Part shown: positions 1 through 11,455 of the stretch, piece after piece | Position numbering within the stretch: position 1 is the first letter of the stretch | Layout of the letters: each line of letters begins with the position of its first letter | Assembly (NCBI RefSeq): GCF_033958435.1 | Contig: NC_134137.1 | Coordinates: 242,218,501 to 242,282,500 of the forward strand | Length of the DNA stretch: 64,000 nt | Direction: 5' to 3' | From: Carettochelys insculpta | Lineage: Eukaryota; Chordata; Testudines; Carettochelyidae | Notes under the pieces: model-generated | The model's input: the letters and a program-made list of their open reading frames with translations, nothing else | The model's database searches: none | Told to the model about the DNA's origin: nothing | Made by a program: the position numbers and the translations under genes

Positions 1-991
1 ATTAGGAATTCTAGAATTGTGACTAAGAAGAAAGTGAAAACAGTAACTATGGAGAGGACACTGATGAAAACCAGGGAAGTGGCTGAATATGAACTCTGAA
101 GGCTATCTTCAGGCTCCTGTATTTATAGATCTGGGCTATGAAAGCCAAACAGATTAGTAAAGTTGGGTGTCTCTTAGCCCAAAGTTGCTGCTTGGCTTTG
201 AATCCATCTTATGTTAACAAAGACCAAAAGTGGTCTTCTAACAGTTATCGGGCTCCATATGTGAAGAAGTTTTGCAGGTTTCCACCTAACTGGTAAAGGA
301 CATGCTGATTTTATTAATTTGACATCCCTTTGAGAGATGGGACAATGTGCTAACTGTTCACAAAATTTGGTCTTTCCAATTGGGTGTAGGAAAAACCTTA
401 TAGATAATCCCTTCAGATCATAATTGAAACCCATTGGTAGAGCAGTATGGTTGTAGGTGCTCTACATGTTTATGATAAGGAATTTCAATGTCTAGAGTTG
501 TTAGCTTCACACCTTTCATAAGCCCAAAAATGAGTTTAATTCCCACTTAATTCCATAATTATAATAGGATAGACACCACATGTGTGCTTATCATACCCAT
601 GTGCTAGTAAGTGCATTTTCATGTACCGACTCTTCTCAACTCATCTGCTAATCCATCTCATCCAGGGCTACTTTTGATATTCCAACTCCTGAACAGTTTC
701 TCCGAACAAGCACCATAAAAATGCACATACACACCTGCAATCACCAGCTGTAAAACTGTTTCTTTCCCCAAAGTATGGTTTTAATGGCCTCTCAGATTGG
801 AAGAGTTGCTGTGGATTTCTAACTCGGAGGTGTTATATCTATGTATGGGAAAGTCTGCATCGTGGAATGCAAGGAGAAGAGGGAAGAGGAAGCAGAGTGG
901 ATCTCAGCACCATGACTATGTTACTGTACTGCTAAGACACTTGGACCCCACAATTTTTTGAAAATTATTTATCCCTTTTTAGAGTGCCAAA
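1..991. other. Unannotated AT-rich sequence
   Basis: I see no gene, RNA or clear repeat here. Open frames are short and without domains. Confidence 0.5.
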
Positions 992-1078
992 GCGGGTGAG
1001 GTAATATCTTTTGTTGGACCAACTTCTGGTGCTGAGAGAGAGAAACTTTTGAGCTTACATAGAGCTTTTTTTCAGACC
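992..1078 (-). mobile_element. Penelope-like tail, variant A (family inferred)
   Basis: The reverse strand reads CTGAAAAAAAGCTCTATGTA, AGCTCAAAAG, then CCAACAAAAGATATTACCTC, a tail widespread in sauropsid genomes. It has the same stem-plus-GAAA layout as the variant B copies. I recall the sequence but am not certain of its formal family. Confidence 0.5.
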
Positions 1079-2435
1079 AATGCTGCATATGGTTTTCCTT
1101 ATATCCCTTATACATGAAATGGGCTTATTGGTGGGGAAAAACATGTAATTGAAAATGACTTTGCAGTGATCAGAGGACATAAGTCTCTCCCACCACAGTG
1201 CTGGAATGGGAAGACCTGTGAGTCTGTAGGGTCCTGATGAAGACATCACTCCCACCAGCAGAAGCAACCTCTGCTGTTCTGTAATGGCATACTGTGGAAG
1301 CACAGATCTCCCCTGCTGCCCCACAATTTCCCCCCGTCCTACCCCTCCCACCCCATAATCACCTGTTACTTTGTACTTCAGGCAACAGAGGGGAATGAAC
1401 CATTAATATGGCTTCTCTTTGCAAGGAACAGGGCAAAGGAGAGAATGTTATTGCCAAGCCCAAACATTCGAAAGAATCAGTCTGTGGGAAAAAAATGAGG
1501 GTTTTTTTGTTTGTTTGTTTGTATTTAAGGGATAACATATTTGCATTCTTTTTATTTGCCTTTTGGCTTTTATGCCATTAGCGTTCACTTAGGTCACATT
1601 TTCAAACTTTTCTCCATAATCATGAGGGTTAAAATCTTACTATTTGGAAAAATAGAAAGCTGACATTCTTATCCAGTCACATGTCTCCAGGAGATGGGGC
1701 TTTACACCCAACACAATGCATTTACGAGTCTGAGAAGAGGAGTGAGGCTCCCTATTTCATTGTAAATATGCAAACACATATCACTGAAATATGATATGGA
1801 ATCAGAAGTAGTGTGTGTGTGTTTTGCACAGAGCCCTTACTATTCTGGCATATAAGGGGTGTTAAGCTCAGACACATGGCTGAAAGAGGAAAACTTAGCC
1901 ATATGTACTGCTGAAAAATAAATCGAGTCTGTGATTCTTTTTCTTTTGAAAATTAGTAACAGATAAAAAAATACAATCAGAAATTTGAAAAACAGAGCTT
2001 TTTTGCTCGTTGAGTTTTGCTTGGCTCTGATTCTGTTTGACAGGGAAATTAATACGCATTTAGTGTTACACAATATGTACTGAGAGAAACAAGATGCCTC
2101 TGGTTAGCAGACTTTAGTGTAACAAGAGGAGGGTCAAGACCTTAACAAGAACAGTGCAAGTTCAAGAGTGTGCAAATACAGTCTCTCCCTGTTCCATAGG
2201 ATTAAACCTCATCCAGTCCCATTAATGTCACAGATCAAGTTTCACATTTCCCTTGTGCATAAGACACAAATTAGAAAGTAGTCCTAACAGGCTCATGTCC
2301 AGTCTAGCTTAAATTTTGGCTCTGAAAGGTATTTCTGTTTCTATGGGGATGTAGTTCCAGTGCACGTGCAGCCTTCCCATGGCAAACAAATCAGGAAATT
2401 GTTTTGTTTTGTTTTTTTCAAAAATACATCCCTGC
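1079..2435. other. Unannotated sequence
   Basis: It holds only the T-rich microsatellite at 1501. No exon or clear transposon recognised. Confidence 0.5.
1501..1522. repeat. (TTTG)n microsatellite
   Basis: T-run followed by about four TTTG units. Confidence 0.9.
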
Positions 2436-2438
2436 TAA

Positions 2439-2900
2439 GGGCTCGTCTACACTACCACCTTCCTTCGAAGGAAGGATGGTAATTAGGGTGTTGGGGGTTT
2501 ACTAATGAAGTGCTGCGCTACATAGGCAGCACTTCATTAAGCAAATTCTCCCCCCCTCCATGGCAACTTCGAAGTTTTAAACTTCAAAGTACCAGCATGC
2601 ATCTAGCTGCGGAGCACCCACCAGTACTTTGAAGTGCCGGGGCAACTTCGAAGTCCCCTTACTCCTCAAAATTTTGAGGAGAAAGGGGACTTTGAAGTTG
2701 CCCCAGCACTTCGAAGTACCGGTGGGTGAGCCGCAGCTAGACGTGTGCCGGTACTTCGAAGTTTAAAACTTCGGAGTTGCCACGGGGGGGGAATTTGCTT
2801 AATGAAGTGCTGCCTATGCATGGCAGCACTTTATTAGTAAACCCCCAACACCCTAATTACCTTCCTTCCTTCGAAGGAAGGTGGTAGTGTAGACACAGCC
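2439..2900. mobile_element. Palindromic Harbinger-type MITE (462 bp)
   Basis: The element begins GGGCTCGTCTACACTACCAC and ends with the complementary GTGGTAGTGTAGACACAGCC, flanked by TAA on both sides (2436-2438, 2901-2903). The two halves are almost exact reverse complements over about 230 bp and meet at TCCTCAAAA/TTTTGAGGA (centre 2671/2672). It has no coding capacity. The length and near-perfect symmetry suggest a fold-back element. Confidence 0.9.
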
Positions 2901-2903
2901 TAA

Positions 2904-5105
2904 GTGTCACTAAAGGCTGCCACGTTTTACCTTTATATACATTTTAGACCTTTCATCCAAGAACTTTGAGAAATGTTCAGATGGTAATAACTTTGCTTTT
3001 TAAAATAACTTTTTACATTTCTTGGTATTTTTCCTATTTCTACTATTTTCATTGTGACAGCATACTATTTTCATTATATGCCTGCTATTGTAAATTCTGT
3101 GCATAGAAAATATACATAACATGAAGAAAACTAGAAAAATCAGGAAAACTATAACTTTAAAGAAAAATTAAGTCTGACTGGCTTTCAGGATTTACCAGGA
3201 TTTGTGTGTACATTAACAAATTAAAATATTCTATCGTAAAGGAAATGAAAATGTTTGTGGAGAATTCAGTAAGAAACCTAATATTTTTTGTTATGTGAAC
3301 ATCTATGGCAAATTATGTTTTATAGTTGAACTTGGATTGGACAAGCCATAACTAATTTGTCTGATTATGACTGAATGCCAATACTTCTCTCTTATACTAC
3401 ATTCAAACAACTTCATCTTTGAACTGAAACTCTGTGGAAAGGTAGCTTCCATCTGACCTACTGCTGCTTTTTAATGGTGGGGACAAAAACAGTAATTAAA
3501 CAACTGAGAAACAAATCTCTAGGTTTGAGAAAGTGCATTGAAACATATGGGATAATCAAATTAGATGCAGAAGAGTGAACTAAGTACACTTTAAGCAAAA
3601 CAGCTACAGTTGTTTCTTATGTTCTGTGATTTTCATACAATAAACAATAGGTAAGCTGCTCAATCGAGTGTCCTTTACTGCTGCAAAACACGTGATATAA
3701 ATGGTCTGATCATGATTCATTAGGTCCTTAGAAAAGTAAAAAATACCTCAGCTCTGTCTTGTTACCCTTATTAGAAATCAAAGAATGGAAATGAGTTGAA
3801 AAAGAGCAGATCTCATTTTGCAGTCACCCTCATTTACAGATTCCTGACCCAGGGACGCTGTCGTCCGGACATTTATTACAGATGTCGGGATTCCAAGTCT
3901 TTAATCACTGTGTTGCTAATTAATACCCTATTTGTTACTGTCACAGGCTGACCACTAGATGTGCAAAACGCCACATGTGAAAGTACTTAATGTAATCAGG
4001 TAATACATTAGCGAGGTGCTGCTCAGCTGTCAGTTTGTTGGAATGTTTGGCTATGCCAAGAAAAGCATTGAAAAGTACAAAAAGTGGGGGTGGGGAGGGA
4101 GGCGAGATTGTTGTGTGTAAGACCTGCTCTTGAATCAGCCAACAAGGCTTTACCTCTTCAGCTGAAATGGTACATCTCAGTCATTGAAACTGCACTGCTT
4201 TCTGCTGCTTGTAGGATGTGATTTCACTCTGAGCAGGTCAAATGCATTAAGTGTATCACACGGTGTCGACTGCGCAAGAGTTTCCACAGTAAAAATCAGA
4301 AGCATGAAAGTAAAATATCTTCAAATGAAAATGCCATTGCTCAAACAGATGACTCCAGTAATTTCTCTGTCACAGAATGATTTCCAATTTCTATTGGAAA
4401 TCTAATTTAATCTAAATTTAATAACAAAAAAAGAGTGAAAAAGGAGGGTGAAAGTGAGAATTTACTTTTTAGGGTAGGACTACTTATTATAAACATTATA
4501 CCTAATAGTGAAATGCAACTTTTATAGTAAAATGAATTAGGAAAGAAGGGAAGATGAAAGTAAGCAAAAGTATGTTACAAGTTGAATACCAAAAACCTGT
4601 TCCATACCAAGAGCTAATGCATCCTTGTAGTAGTATTCAGACTTATAGTATTTGTCATTAGGTAGGCTAAGATGGTAGGCTAAGCTACTGCTCCTTTTTA
4701 TTCTTGGTTCCTTCTGTGTGAGCATCCCTGTAGGAGTATTCAGACTTACGGTATTTGCCCTTGATTCCCCACTCGATAATTTTACACTGTCCTTGTGCAG
4801 AGTAACATTATACCTTGTATTTCTTTCTCCCTCCCCTCATCCATATTTCCCACTTTTTTTTCCATAGGGAGTGTGGTGGGAGTTGGAGACAGCGTATTAT
4901 ACTTGTTCATATCTGTTTTGTGTATATAGTTCTGAAAGGCAAACCAGTTTGGAGCTTTTTGTTTTGTTTTGTTTTCCTTTGTTTTTTGTTATTTTTTTAT
5001 GTTAAATGTCAGTTCTCAGGTCACATTTTAAGAAAAGATTGTGGCTTCTGACAGGCAGTGAGAACTGTGGACTGAACTCTGCAAATTATTTAAGCTAATC
5101 CCCAG
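2904..5105. other. Unannotated AT-rich sequence
   Basis: Nothing recognised. The 3830-4030 part (ACAGATTCCTGACCCAGGGA and on) looks non-repetitive and could be conserved, but nothing here proves it. Confidence 0.45.
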
Positions 5106-5205
5106 ATCTGATAAAGTGGGTCTGTCCCACAGGAGCTCATCACCTAATAAATAATATTGTTAGTCTGTAAAGTGCTTTAGGACTGCTTCTTTGTTTTATT
5201 TATGC
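5106..5205 (+). mobile_element. Penelope-like tail, variant B, diverged
   Basis: CTGATAAAGTGGGTCTGTCCC, AGGAGCTCATCACCTAATAA, GTTAGTCTGTAAAGTGC and GGACTGCTTCTTTG match the other variant B copies here, with several changes. Confidence 0.5.
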
Positions 5206-6554
5206 ACATGACTACTACATTATTTAAGCATATTAACTTTGTTTTCTTGTGCTTAAAGCTGATCACAGTGCAATTAGCCCATTTAGCTGTATTCCTGTGA
5301 AATTTATCCTGTATTCCCAAAAATTCATTCCAGAGAACTTCAGTCTGCAGAGCGCTGTGGAATGGGCGTTTGTACGGTCATGATCTTACCTTCTAATCTC
5401 TAAGTAGGGGTTCTAGATCCACGTCATTCAACTGAAGCCAGCTCAGTCAGAGCTCTACCAACACAATTTTACGTGTGTGCGGTTTCCTCCAAATGGCTGG
5501 GGTTGCATTATACCGCTTCCAGCCTGACAGGCAGCTGAGGGGCTCATTCCAAGGTAGATACCATTACTGTTCCTACAGTTGACTGACCTAAGATGCTTGT
5601 TCAATGGAAGGACCATCCTTATTCTGGAACCAAACATGTGTATTACCTCAGTAAAATGTCTATCCAAGGAACAAAGCACTTAGTTTCATTTCTGAATCTA
5701 GATTTCCTTTGTTGCAACTCCAAAAAGTATAGCGTTAAGGCTACTGGCCAGCTACATGCAGGTTTTACAGAAAGTTGGATGACTAATTTTAAACTAATAT
5801 TTTTTTCTTGAAAGATGCAGATTCAAGCTGACAGAAACATTTTGCAAATTAGCTTTGCTTTTGGTAAATTATTTTGGTCTCAAAAAAGCTTTCAATGTGC
5901 CAGCAATTTGTTGAACTGGGGGTTCCCTTTTGTCAGGTGCAAATGCTAATCACCAGGCTGTTAGCTATTCTGAACATGGGTGTCTCTCAGTCTCTCCCAT
6001 TGAAGCTGTTACGGGTGGTATAAATAATTATTTTATTGCCCCTTTTTGATCTGAGCAGCTTGACAAAGTTTGGGGCTTTCCAGATATTCCAGCTGGAAGT
6101 AGAAATTTGTGGTACCCGAATATTTATCGGATGCAATTTGTTTATTTACAAGGAATGACAGAAGGAACCAAGAATGAAGAGGAGCAGTAGCTCAGCCTAC
6201 CATCCTCCCAGTCTCACTGAGGCAACACCAAACCCAGAGTTGCACTCTGCAGCTTTTTTCCCACACTGGATTTACAGACTCTTGCTTGGCTTTTCTTGTG
6301 TCTTTTCTTCTGCCTCTCTCCCAATTCTTGTCTGGGCAATTGGTATCTATGTGCACAGTGTGTTCTTTGTCATACACTTACCCAAAACAATAAGCCCAAA
6401 AGCTCCAGGCAGGTTCACACACAAATTTGTCTTAGGCGGGGTTAATGTTTACAGTTACATCATCTGAAGGGTGAGTTAACATCTAAGAACCTTACTAGGG
6501 TTGAACCCAAGCCCCAGCAAGACTTAACCCAGATCATAACAATATAGTCACTAT
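5206..6554. other. Unannotated sequence
   Basis: No gene or clear repeat. The open frames near 5455-5811 and 6174-6467 lack domains and have no splice context. Confidence 0.45.
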
Positions 6555-6800
6555 ATAGCAGGGACTGGAACCTTGATTTATCTCCTCCTAGATAGATCCC
6601 CATCCCACCTACCCACTGGGGAGTAGAGTCAATCTCACTCTTGCTGTCCCAGTGACGATTCAAGTATTTTGTACAAGCTAGAACAGCTTCAACAGGAGAG
6701 ATTGAGAGCAACCCACCCTGATAGCCTGGTGGTTAGAGAACTCACCAGAAAGGAGTTCCAATTCCTACTTCCTCTGCAAATATTTAATAATGTATACAGA
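6555..6800. mobile_element. tRNA-derived SINE units, head to head
   Basis: On the + strand, a pol III A-box-like TAGCCTGGTGGTTAGAG (6722-6738) is followed by a B-box-like GGAGTTCCAATTCCT (6752-6766). Left of it a reversed unit has AGGTTCCAGTCC (minus, about 6562-6573). The linking phrase GTACAAGCTAGAACAGCTTC is typical of these turtle SINE-like repeats. Too diverged for a functional tRNA. Confidence 0.55.
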
Positions 6801-7024
6801 ATTATATTGTACAATTTATACATTTATTATAATTTATATAATGGAGAACATCTGCAGTTAAATAAAGTCAACTATCATATAGCTTGGGGGCTAGGCAAAT
6901 CTGGTCAAATGCCTTAGTGTGAATCCTTGCTTCAGAGCACACATTTGAACCTGGCTCCATCACGTGAATGCCGTAAGTACTAAACTATTGAATATAAGGG
7001 AGAGGAACACCTACTCCTCAATTT

Positions 7025-7755
7025 TCAAAGAATCATAGAAATCTAGGGTTAGAAGGGATCTCAAGAGGTCATCTAGTCCATCCTCCCTTGCTGAAGCTGA
7101 ACTAAATCATCCCTGAGAGGTGTTTGCCTATTCTGTTCTTATAAGTCTCTGATGACGGGGATTCCACAACCTTCCTTTGTAACCTAATCAAATACTCAAT
7201 TGTCTTTATAATTAAAATGTTTTTCCTTTATGTCTAACCTAAGTATTCCTTGCTGCAGATTAAGTCAATTACTACTTGTCCAACCTTCAGTGGGCATGGA
7301 GAGCAATTGATCATCACCTTCTTTCTAACATCCTTAATGTGACTGAAGAATGTTATCAGGTCTTTCCTCAGTCTGCTTTTCTCAAGAATAAACATACCCC
7401 ATTTGTTTAATTTTTCCTCTTAGGTCAGTTTTTTCAAGTTTCATTATTTTTGTTGCTGTCCTCTGGACTCTTTCCACATAGTCCTCAACTTTATGTGGCA
7501 CCTGAAATTGCATACAATGCTCTAACCAAGGTCTCACAAGTACAAATAGTGGGGGATGATTACCTCCTCTATCATCATCTTTTATAGGACATAGGGCACT
7601 GTTGCTAATACATCCCCATCCCCAGAGTTATATTAGTTTGTTTTGTGACTGTATCACATTGGCTTCTATTTGATTTGTGATCCACCAATCCACCATAACT
7701 TCCACAACTACTTTTTGGGGCTACTGCTACCTAATCATTTATTTCCCCATGGATG
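7025..7755 (-). mobile_element. CR1 LINE 3' part
   Basis: On the + strand it reads AATCATAGAAAT, then AAGGGATCTCAAGAGGTCAT, CTAGTCCATCCTCCC and, further in, TCTCAAGAATAAACATACCCC, the familiar CR1 3' region in reverse. The 3' terminus is at 7025. It extends about 730 bp to TAATCATTTATTTCCCCATG. 5' truncated, no open reading frame. Confidence 0.88.
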
Positions 7756-8640
7756 GCACATACAGTGGGTTTGGAGAGGCTAAGCCTTCACAAACCATGT
7801 TCTGTTTGGAGATCTGGAGGTGGGGGTGGGCTCCAAACTTGGTGGCATCCCCCAGTCTCACATCTGGCTTCCAGCTAGGGCCATGCAGGGGAGAGCTTCC
7901 AAGATCAGACAGGACAGGGGAGATCTCAAAGCTGACCCCGAGCTGTGGCCACAGGTGGAAGGGGGCTCAGAGCTCCACCATCACCCCACCTGGGCCAACA
8001 CTTTGGGGGAACCAGTAAGTAGGGGGCAGGGCTTCATGTGGAAGAGGCAGGGCACAGGGCCAAAGGAAAGCTTCACATCTTGCCACTGATTTACCAACTG
8101 GCTGAGAGGAGCTTAACCCCTGCTTTTCCCCAGGCCCTGCTTCCACTCCACCTATTCCTCTGAACCTCAACACTACTCTGCCTCTTCCTACCTCGGCATA
8201 GCTAGGACAGGAAAACTGGGTGGGCAGGCAAAGATGGGGACCTGGACAGAGGGAGGACACGTCTCTCCACTCCCTCTTGCCAGCCTTTACCGTTCAGCAT
8301 GTGCCCAAAACTGAGGCTGCATAGAGCACACAGGCCACCAGGGTTCAAGCTCCACTTGCCCTTCCCAACCCTGACTCAGCATCCATCCACCTGGCCATGT
8401 CCCTCTGCTGCTGGTGCTGTGTGCTGCTGCCATGTTCTACCACCCCATCATTAGCCCTACCGAGATCTGCCCCCATGAGGCACACTCAGGCATGGAGGTG
8501 GAGACTGGGGTAGCAGTACATGACACTAGCAGGAGAAAGGTGAGGCTGGCTGGCTGGATACCTAGCAAGGGGCGGGAGTCCCAGCCTGTGGATTCTGGGG
8601 GATCTGGCCCTGACTTACATGGGCATGGTAAAATGAACTT
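7756..8640. other. GC-rich, probably transposon-derived stretch
   Basis: It starts abruptly after the CR1 end and is rich in CCAG, TGGGG and CACC blocks (for example GTGGGTTTGGAGAGGC). This resembles the interior of non-autonomous elements elsewhere in the window, but I could not pair any ends. Open frames overlap on both strands and show no domain. Confidence 0.35.
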
Positions 8641-11115
8641 TTATCATTGGTTTCCAAATGAAGCCTATGAGATGAATTCGTTTGTGGAGTAAGTTGGTAG
8701 AATTCCATTGGCTTCAGCAGAGTTCCATTTACTAGCAACAGATCTGAATTTGGTGCTGTGACTTTGTAACCTTTCAAAAACAGTAGCCAGCTATAAAGCA
8801 ATTTAAAAACATTGAACATGTCATCTAGAACTATGTAGTCATAAAATACTAGAAGATATAGATGAATATGTTTGTGACACCGTGCATATTTTTGTAGTAT
8901 TATTAAGAAGCAATGTTACTGCTAAGAACAACTAAGTCAGTTCTTGGCTTCCTTGATGATCTAACTAACAAGGCCTTACTCAATTTGACAGCATTTCTTC
9001 ATCTATAATGTGATAACTTTTGAAAGCTGCATCCAATCAATTTCAAAATTTCAAGGAATGTTCTAGGCCCCAGTAAACAGAATCCCATTGATTTTGGTTA
9101 AAATTGGAAAACTAGAATGGGGAAATTAGTGAAACACAGAGCCCTTTACATCTGGTTAGCAGACCCAGCAGCATCTACTAGCTCTGTAATTGTCTAGAGA
9201 TCAAAGAATTAGGGGATGGCAACCATTAACACATTCCAGCCTGACGCCCCCATCTCAGCTGAAAATGTTGACACCCTGCTGATTTATCTCCCAGACGGCA
9301 GAAAGAAAAGAAATAAGAATTATAATGGTGAGGAGACAGAAGGGGAATAGGGGCACGCACAGAACCCTGGCCTGGGCTGGAGGGTGTGGATAATGAAGCC
9401 TGTACAGATAGCTCGAGAAGGGAGGAATGGGGAGCACAGAAGACCCTTCATAGCTGAGGGGAAGTGGGTAATAATGAATAGATTTCTCTCCGTCTTGGTT
9501 TATTTACCATCCATACCAGTTTAGCGTTGTTAAACTCACTAGTTTTCCTTGCCTATGTGTATGGGAAAGTCAGTAACCATAAAAAGGCCAGCCCAACAGA
9601 GCGGCCAGGGACATCCATACCAAAGGAAAGAGAAAATAAGAGAATAGGTTAAAGAAAAGAGGGGAAATATTTTTGTACAGCTGAGGACAACTACTTTGAT
9701 ACTTCCTTAAATTTTGAATTAAGTCTCCCTAATTTGATATGACTGGTCAGTGAGTTCAAACCAGCGCTATATAGTCATGATGTGATCATTGTTCTTAAGT
9801 ACAACTCTGAGCAGAATACTTTTATGTGTGTAGCCCTTCTTCTGGAATGAGTTGAATGCAACCAGGGCCAGGTTCAACATCTAGGGGTTTCTTTTCCATC
9901 CATCTCGCATAGAACCAGCTCAAGCCACCAACCAGTTGTCTGGGAAATTCAAGCGCCCTGGGCGCCTCAGAGATGCAATGCTTCCCAACTCGCAAGCACA
10001 GAGTCTGAGTGTACAAAAGAGACTTTTAATGGAAGAGGCAGAAGAGTCATATGGCATAAGCTTGGGAAAATACCACACCCAGAGTTCATAACCAATCCTC
10101 AAGTAACTGTCACAGCTCAAATGGATTGAGCAGTGTCCTTTGCCTCTCAGGCTCACCAGTCCAATACTGTAAACAGCCCATCCACAGACCCAAACTTTCT
10201 TCATACCCTCCCTTTCATCTGCCCCACTTACAACTCTGTCCAGTCCATGCAGGCCCTGTCACATCACCCTAATGCATTCCCTCATGGAGCCTGAGGCAAT
10301 GCCATCTTTGTGCTGGTCCAGCATTCCACTTGCCCCTGCCAACTGCCCTACTGGCCTCCTGCTTCTTCTCTTACTGGCTGCCTGCCAGTTGCCCCTGCCA
10401 GCTTCCCGCTGCTTCCTTCTGACAGCTGCCTGTCCACTGTGCTCTGCTGGCCATTTACCTGCTGTCTTGTGGGTTTTGCTGTGATCCCAGCTCTCTGTGG
10501 CTTCAACTACCAGTGATTTCAGCTCATAGTAGCATAGCCACCAAGGAGGATTCTCACAAAATAACTACAGACCCAGCTTTAGATCTGTCTTTGAACAGTG
10601 GGGTAGGGGTGTGGGGGGGGTACTCGTCAAACCAATCTTACAGCTGTATGGCCAAAAGGCTCCCAGCCAGCTGGTTCAACCACTATCCCTCCCTCATTCC
10701 CCCTCACAATGCTTACATGACGGGAGCCCTGTGCGATCTAAATCTTACACAGCAGTGATGACTGCCCTGTACTCCCACAACAACTTCAAGCATTGGTGAG
10801 ACGCCACAATTCTTACACTGGGTGATAGCATAAATTGTGACTTTCCAACAACATGTTGTTTACAATAGACGAACCATCATTGCTTCACCTGCTACCCATC
10901 AGGCTTCGTTTACAAAGTATTACATATGCACATCTTTGCATTTTCATGCAAATAATCTCTAAAGGACACATTCCCCAAATCCTTCAGCAGTATTGAGCTC
11001 CTGCTGGCACATTCCTTACATGCTTATAATTTTTTCCTCTACTGAAGAGGTACCCACTATCAAGTAAGCCTGTCACGAATGTAAACATGTGATACCAGGG
11101 AAAGAGAGTAACATA
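8641..11115. other. Unannotated sequence with a C/T-rich patch
   Basis: The 10290-10480 part is C/T-rich with a degenerate CTGCCAGTTGCCCCTGCCAG-like repetition. The rest shows nothing recognisable. Confidence 0.4.
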
Positions 11116-11455
11116 GATCATAGAAATGTAGGTCTGGAAGGGACTTGAGAGGTTATCTAGTCCAACCACCCATGCTGAAGCAGGACCCAACTAAACCTAG
11201 AGCACCATTAGTAGGATTTTGCCAAACTTGTTCTTAAAAACTCCAATGACACAGATTCCATAACCTCTTTCAGAAGCCTATTCCATGACCCAATTATCCT
11301 GTAGTAAGAAAGATTTTCCTAATATCTAACATAAATCGTCTTGGCTGCAGATCACAAATTACTTCTTGTCCTACTTTCTGTGGACACGGAGAACAATTGA
11401 TTACCATATTTCTTATAACAGCCTTTACCATATTTGAAGATCATTCCAAGTATAC
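11116..11455 (-). mobile_element. CR1 LINE 3' fragment
   Basis: ATCATAGAAATGTAGGTCTG, GGAAGGGACTTGAGAGG and CTAGTCCAACCACCCATGCT, then a diverged stretch through TTCTTGTCCTACTTTCTGTG. Same orientation and region as the copy at 7025. 5' truncated. Confidence 0.85.

Noticed and set aside
2439..2900. MicroRNA precursor
   Set aside because: The hairpin is far too long and has transposon ends and a target duplication.
4184..4405. Possible host exon
   Set aside because: A 73-codon frame with an ATG but no recognisable domain, and composition like the surrounding non-coding DNA.
6722..6766. tRNA gene
   Set aside because: A- and B-box-like motifs exist but the cloverleaf is not intact and the context is SINE.
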